Below, one piece after another: positions 62,139 to 64,000 of a DNA stretch of 64,000 nt (positions are counted from its first letter, which is position 1; every line of letters begins with the position of its first letter). The stretch is from Calothrix membranacea FACHB-236. GTDB taxonomy: Bacteria; Cyanobacteriota; Cyanobacteriia; Cyanobacteriales; Nostocaceae. The position numbers and the translations under genes were made by a program. The DNA is taken from positions 29,659 through 93,658 of the forward strand of contig NZ_JACJPX010000031.1 in NCBI RefSeq assembly GCF_014696315.1, written 5' to 3'. The notes below the pieces were generated by a model. The model saw only the letters and a list, made by a program, of their open reading frames with translations. It had not been told where the DNA came from and made no database searches.

Positions 62139-62239
62139 CATCGTATTTGTACTTGTTGCGTTTCGTGGAAACTATATAACAGTGTAGCGGAAGCTCTCTG
62201 AGTCATCCTAATAGTTTTGCTTTGTTGCAACCAAGCAAC

Positions 62240-62485
62240 TCATTTAATTTTTAGTTCTTTTTTAGAACGTTTTAATTGTTTCCACAACAGATGAATTTGA
62301 TGATAAGCTTCTTCTGGGGATAGCTTCCCACCTGTTTGTAGGTCACAAATATAACTCACACGTTGAGAAAATTCCTGAAGAGTAGCGTTAAAAGCTAGAT
62401 ATTCCGGCTGAGACTGACCGTAATAAGAATTACGCGGATATAAAAAATCGCATAGTTCAGAGAGGAAATCAGATTCTTTTGTCAT
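62240..62485 (-). CDS. small conserved cyanobacterial protein (DUF7219-like)
   Basis: 81 aa. The order FLYPRNSYYGQSQPEYLAFNATLQEFSQRVSYICDLQTGGKLSPEEAYHQIHLLWKQLKRSKKEL resembles a widespread cyanobacterial family that I recall as DUF7219. Helical, soluble. Function unknown. Confidence 0.75.
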   Translation of the reverse strand: MTKESDFLSELCDFLYPRNSYYGQSQPEYLAFNATLQEFSQRVSYICDLQTGGKLSPEEAYHQIHLLWKQLKRSKKELKIK

Positions 62486-63158
62486 ATCAGTTTACTTTGC
62501 TAATTTTCCACTGCAATCATTTCAGGCATATAAGAAAAGTAGTAGGTAGGTAAAAATTACCCATCTACTACAGGCAGAGGTTAGGAGAAAGCTTCCAACT
62601 TTATGATAGGGTTAGCCATTTTTTTCTCAGCATAATTTCATTTAAGTAAAAGTTTAATTATTTGAGTTAATAATTAATAACTTGGTAATTATCAATCACA
62701 AATTTTAAGAAAGGTAGCAGATGAATATTTTTACCCATCTGCTAGGTAGAAACGGAGGTATAAACTTGATTACATAATTTTCTACAGTGGATTTTATGAA
62801 CTGCTTACGCAAAAACAACAAAGCAGTGAGCCAATAGCGACAGCAGGTAGGGAACATCCACAATCTTTTGGCATATCAAATATCTTACTGGTGCCGTACC
62901 CCTACCAAGAATTTATCTATTCTCAAGTAGTATCCGTTGTTGTAGGTGGGAATTAACCATAATGTTTGCATCATTGATTTGGCTTAACTCCGGCAAGTCG
63001 ATAGGTTTAGTGTATTTATATTGGTTCATGAATTATCGCACATGATGCTATATGAGGCAAGGGTTTTTGAACAACAAAATTTTATCTATACAATGCATAA
63101 AACCCCATGTACTTGCTGAGGTATTAGTATATTTATTGCTAATTGAGGACTAATATTG
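62486..63158. other. intergenic region with two related hairpins
   Basis: 673 bp without a gene. Hairpin 62539-62571 (15-bp stem, AAA loop) and hairpin 62715-62744 share the words TAGTAG/TAGCAG and CCCATCT. See findings. The rest is AT-rich. Confidence 0.55.
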
Positions 63159-63476
63159 ATGCTATATCACTTAGATTTCCATGTAGAGTACCCTGATGAA
63201 ATGTCTCAGGCAGAACTTTTTAAAATTTGGGCTGAGGAAGCAGATGCAGCTTTAAAAGCTAAGCAAGCGGGGGTAGTTGTCGATTTATGGAAGTGTGTTG
63301 GCGTGCGCCGTGTGATTGCAATTGTTGATGTTCCTACCCCTGATTTGATAGATCAAATTCTCTTGGATTTACCAATCATGCAGAAACTTGGCCACTCGGT
63401 ACAAGTTCACGTAACTCCTCTACGGAAATATGAGGACTTTGCTGATGATGTGAAAGCTCGTTTGGACAGAAAGTAA
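63159..63476 (+). CDS. muconolactone isomerase-like protein
   Basis: 105 aa dimeric alpha/beta barrel. LYHLDFHVEYPDEMSQAELFKIWAEEADAALKAKQAGVVVDLWKCVGVRRVIAIVDVPTPDLIDQILLDLPIMQKLGHSVQVHVTPLRKY matches the muconolactone delta-isomerase family. Cyanobacterial members need not act in aromatic degradation, and no such genes are nearby. ATG 63159; a TTG one codon earlier is possible. Confidence 0.9.
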   Translation: MLYHLDFHVEYPDEMSQAELFKIWAEEADAALKAKQAGVVVDLWKCVGVRRVIAIVDVPTPDLIDQILLDLPIMQKLGHSVQVHVTPLRKYEDFADDVKARLDRK

Positions 63477-64000
63477 CAGTTATTTTATTAGCTAGCTTTA
63501 CTAGCAATAGTCTGTGGTGTCCAAGTAGGGCCTGCACAGGGGCCCTTCTGGTGTCAACTTAAGCTAAAAGCTAAGTACTAACGCAAAATTATTTATGTCA
63601 TTGCGAGCGAAGCGTTCGCGTAGCGTCTCGAAGAGAAGCAATCCCAAAACCCTTGCGATTGCTTCACTTCACTTCGTTCCGTTCCGTTCGCAATGACAAA
63701 TGTATATTTAATTTTGCACAACTACTTATATAGGGCGGGCGTTGTACAAATACCTCGCGCCCTCATCCCCTAACCCCTTCTCCCGCAGGAGAAGGGGAAC
63801 TAAATCTCTTGCTCCCCTCACCCACAGGGCTACGGTGTACACACATCTTTGTGCTAAGTGCAAAATGTGGCTTGATCCCCCCTAACCCCCCTTAAAAAAC
63901 TATCCATTATAAACATCTTTCTTAATAATAAGATTGACAAAAAAGAGTAGTTATGTAGGGGAGCATGGAGGCAAAAAAATCACAAGTGACAGGAGAAAAT
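63477..64000. other. intergenic end region rich in dispersed repeats
   Basis: Holds the TGTCATTGCGA palindromic element (63596-63698), a CCTAACCCCTTCTCCC...GGAGAAGGGG inverted stretch near 63770-63798, and a CCCCCCTAACCCCCCTTAAAAAAC word. No gene seen before the window ends. Confidence 0.6.
63596..63698. repeat. TGTCATTGCGA palindromic repeat element
   Basis: TGTCATTGCGA (63596-63606) is mirrored by TCGCAATGACA (63688-63698), with inner pairing GAAGCAATC/GATTGCTTC. A common long palindromic dispersed repeat of bacteria and cyanobacteria. It could form a large cruciform or RNA hairpin. Confidence 0.8.

Overview
The window is chromosomal DNA of a filamentous, phycobilisome-bearing cyanobacterium of the Nostocales. 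GCGATCGC (HIP1) octamers are scattered throughout, heptameric STRR repeats occur in several intergenic regions, and photosynthesis genes are present (CyanoP, PcyA, two phycocyanin operons, a ChlH-like subunit). The block pcyA - cpcBA-linker-linker-cpcD - small ORF - cpcBAEF matches the gene order I know from the chromatic acclimator Fremyella diplosiphon (Tolypothrix/Calothrix PCC 7601). Both pcyA and the first cpc operon carry an exact TTGCACA-N4-TTGCACA direct repeat, the L box bound by the response regulator RcaC in that organism. A Tolypothrix-like type III chromatic acclimator is the best guess.

Layout. 0.4-4.1 kb: a hypothetical gene and valS carrying an inserted membrane (CAAD) domain. 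4.1-4.6 kb: a GxxExxY gene broken by one stop codon and framed by inverted CCGCAGAG repeats. 4.6-16.7 kb: AmpG-like permease, GlcNAc-kinase-like protein, histidine kinase, LD-carboxypeptidase, Maf, CyanoP, a NarL-type regulator and Era. 17.5-26.4 kb: hydrolase, HEAT/armadillo-type protein, PrmA-like methyltransferase, serine hydrolase, NlpC/P60 endopeptidase, a glycosyltransferase whose 3' end is copied twice downstream in a 147-bp tandem array, an MFS transporter and tRNA-Arg(ACG). 26.4-34 kb: moaC, small conserved proteins, a degenerate kinase/response regulator pair, ABA4-like and secreted proteins, LURP-one-like protein. 34.3-38.8 kb: two lytic-type cell-wall enzymes without signal peptides and a GDSL hydrolase. 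39-43 kb: a ChlH/BchH-family paralogue with two repeat elements read through in frame, followed by a 21-bp minisatellite. 43-53 kb: a ParE/RelE-type toxin-antitoxin pair, then pcyA and the two cpc operons. 53-64 kb: SDR, lipoprotein-type methyltransferase, amino-acid permease, RppAB-like two-component system, the methionine-salvage genes mtnD-mtnX-mtnB, and small genes.

How the genes work together. PcyA makes phycocyanobilin. CpcB/CpcA bind it, CpcE/CpcF attach it to CpcA, and the linkers CpcH/CpcI/CpcD build the rods. The L boxes should couple pigment and one phycocyanin isoform to red light, while the cpcBAEF operon lacks the site and would be constitutive. Stem-loops behind both cpcA genes probably set the subunit-to-linker (or subunit-to-lyase) mRNA ratio. 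Upstream of the cpc L box lie two triplets of a 10-bp direct repeat, exactly 80 bp apart, that I cannot assign to a known factor. The rest of the window is unusually rich in small repeats, some of which have entered coding sequence.
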